Assembly: GCA_002309675.1 (NCBI GenBank)
Contig: DBXX01000037.1
Span: forward strand, 1 to 6,247
Source of the DNA: Lachnospiraceae bacterium UBA1201
GTDB taxonomy: Bacteria; Bacillota; Clostridia; Lachnospirales; Lachnospiraceae
Reading direction: 5' to 3'
Length of the DNA: 6,247 nucleotides
The first letter of the stretch is position 1; each line of letters opens with the position of its first letter. A program made the translations under genes and the position numbers. A model generated the notes under the pieces. The model was not told where the DNA came from, made no database searches, and worked only from the letters and a program-made list of their open reading frames with translations. Positions 5,657-6,247 of the stretch are shown here, piece by piece.

Positions 5657-6247
5657 TTATGATTCGGCGATGAATTCGTCTTCGGAAACGAGGGAGAGCA
5701 GTTCATTTCGCAGCCCGCTTTCCGGAATGTGACGGATGACGGAAGCCATACGTCCGTCGGCTATCATCTTATACGCGTCCTCTTTCGCGACGCCGCGGGC
5801 TTCAAGGTAGAAGAGGATATCCTCTGCCAGACGTCCCAGGGTAGCACCGTGCTCGCCTTCGACATCCTCCTCACCGCACAGGATGAGCGGAGAAGTGAGG
5901 TTCTGAACTGTATCGTCCATCAGGAGGACGTCTTCTTTTTCTGCACCTTTTGCGCCGACGCAGCCGCGGATGAAATCGATGGTACCGCGGAAGTTCTTAC
6001 GGCTGGTGCCGCACAGAACGCCGTTGGAGAAGATATCGCCGGTCGTTTCCTTGCCGACGAAGCGAACCAGGTAGTTCTGGTCGATGTCGCTTGCCGCGCC
6101 GCTGACATAACCGATGTCATAGCGGGCGGTGCTCTTTTCACCATTTAATTTCGTGGCAACACCTTCGTTGACTTCTTTACCGGAAAATGCGACATGGACG
6201 AGTTCGAAGTTTGCCTTCTCGCCGAAATCCGTTCCGACATTTCCGAA
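5657..6247 (-). CDS. sufD: SufD, Fe-S cluster scaffold subunit (C-terminal 196 residues visible)
   Basis: The frame is open from the window edge to a TAA at 5659-5657; the N-terminal half lies outside. The visible part is the end of the beta-helix core and the C-terminal helical domain of the SufB/SufD family. Diagnostic stretch: a Cys, then EEDVEGEHGAT followed by GRLAEDILFYLEARGV. The His in EHGA matches the conserved SufD histidine near the SufB-SufD interface where clusters form. SufB would instead show a Glu-rich, GHEA-type motif here, so SufD is preferred. SufD pairs with SufB and the ATPase SufC; those genes presumably lie further upstream, off the window. The internal ATG at 5920 is not a start, since homology continues well upstream of it. 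Spacing to sufS is 114 nt, wide for a SUF operon and filled by the repeat and promoter. Confidence 0.92.
   Translation of the reverse strand, partial: FGNVGTDFGEKANFELVHVAFSGKEVNEGVATKLNGEKSTARYDIGYVSGAASDIDQNYLVRFVGKETTGDIFSNGVLCGTSRKNFRGTIDFIRGCVGAKGAEKEDVLLMDDTVQNLTSPLILCGEEDVEGEHGATLGRLAEDILFYLEARGVAKEDAYKMIADGRMASVIRHIPESGLRNELLSLVSEDEFIAES

Noticed and set aside
5657..5920. A small separate 87-codon gene starting at the ATG at 5920
   Set aside because: The same frame continues upstream without a stop to 6247 and encodes matching SufD sequence; the ATG is an internal methionine.
5729..6148. Plus-strand reading frame of 139 codons opposite sufD, and the 74-codon minus frame at 5920-6144
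   Set aside because: Both overlap the SufD coding frame, which has clear homology across the whole stretch to the window edge.

Overview
The window holds the end of a SUF iron-sulfur cluster operon followed by a separate pair of secreted lipoprotein genes. All five genes run on the minus strand, so in transcription order they read from position 6247 down to 1: sufD (3' part only), sufS, sufU, a lipid-anchored CE15-type glucuronoyl esterase, and a lipid-anchored CotH-type kinase-like protein (cut off by the window edge). SufU is the Zn-binding sulfur acceptor typical of Gram-positive bacteria. Together with AGGAG-type ribosome binding sites, a TTGAAT/TATAAT promoter and Thr/Glu/Ala/Pro-rich lipoprotein linkers, it points to a moderately GC-rich Firmicute, most likely a fibre-degrading gut or rumen member of the Clostridia. 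The exact taxon is inference.

SUF block (6247-3839). SufD belongs to the SufBCD scaffold, SufS is the PLP-dependent cysteine desulfurase and SufU accepts its persulfide. sufS and sufU are 9 nt apart, and the sufU Shine-Dalgarno overlaps the sufS stop codon. The 114 nt between sufD and sufS hold a perfect 21-bp inverted repeat with a 5-nt loop. One arm overlaps the -10 box of a good sigma-A-type promoter, so a transcript starting there would begin with a hairpin. The block closes with a clear rho-independent terminator 19 nt after sufU.

Plant cell-wall block (about 3731-1). An extended -10 promoter and a leader of about 70 nt precede a 757-aa lipoprotein made of a lipobox, a low-complexity linker, a CBM9-like module, a short FIVAR-like helical segment and a CE15 esterase domain. 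CE15 enzymes cleave ester bonds between lignin alcohols and glucuronic acid on xylan. The CotH-like gene starts on the base directly after the esterase stop codon, so the two are almost certainly co-transcribed and translationally coupled. The functional link between a CotH-type kinase and a glucuronoyl esterase is the most unusual aspect of the window. The esterase also carries Cys where I expect the canonical catalytic Glu of CE15, with a Glu-Asp-Trp motif further on that may supply the acid instead.

No tRNA, rRNA, CRISPR array, insertion sequence or phage gene is visible. The only stretches without a gene are the two intergenic regions at 3648-3838 and 5543-5656, both accounted for below.
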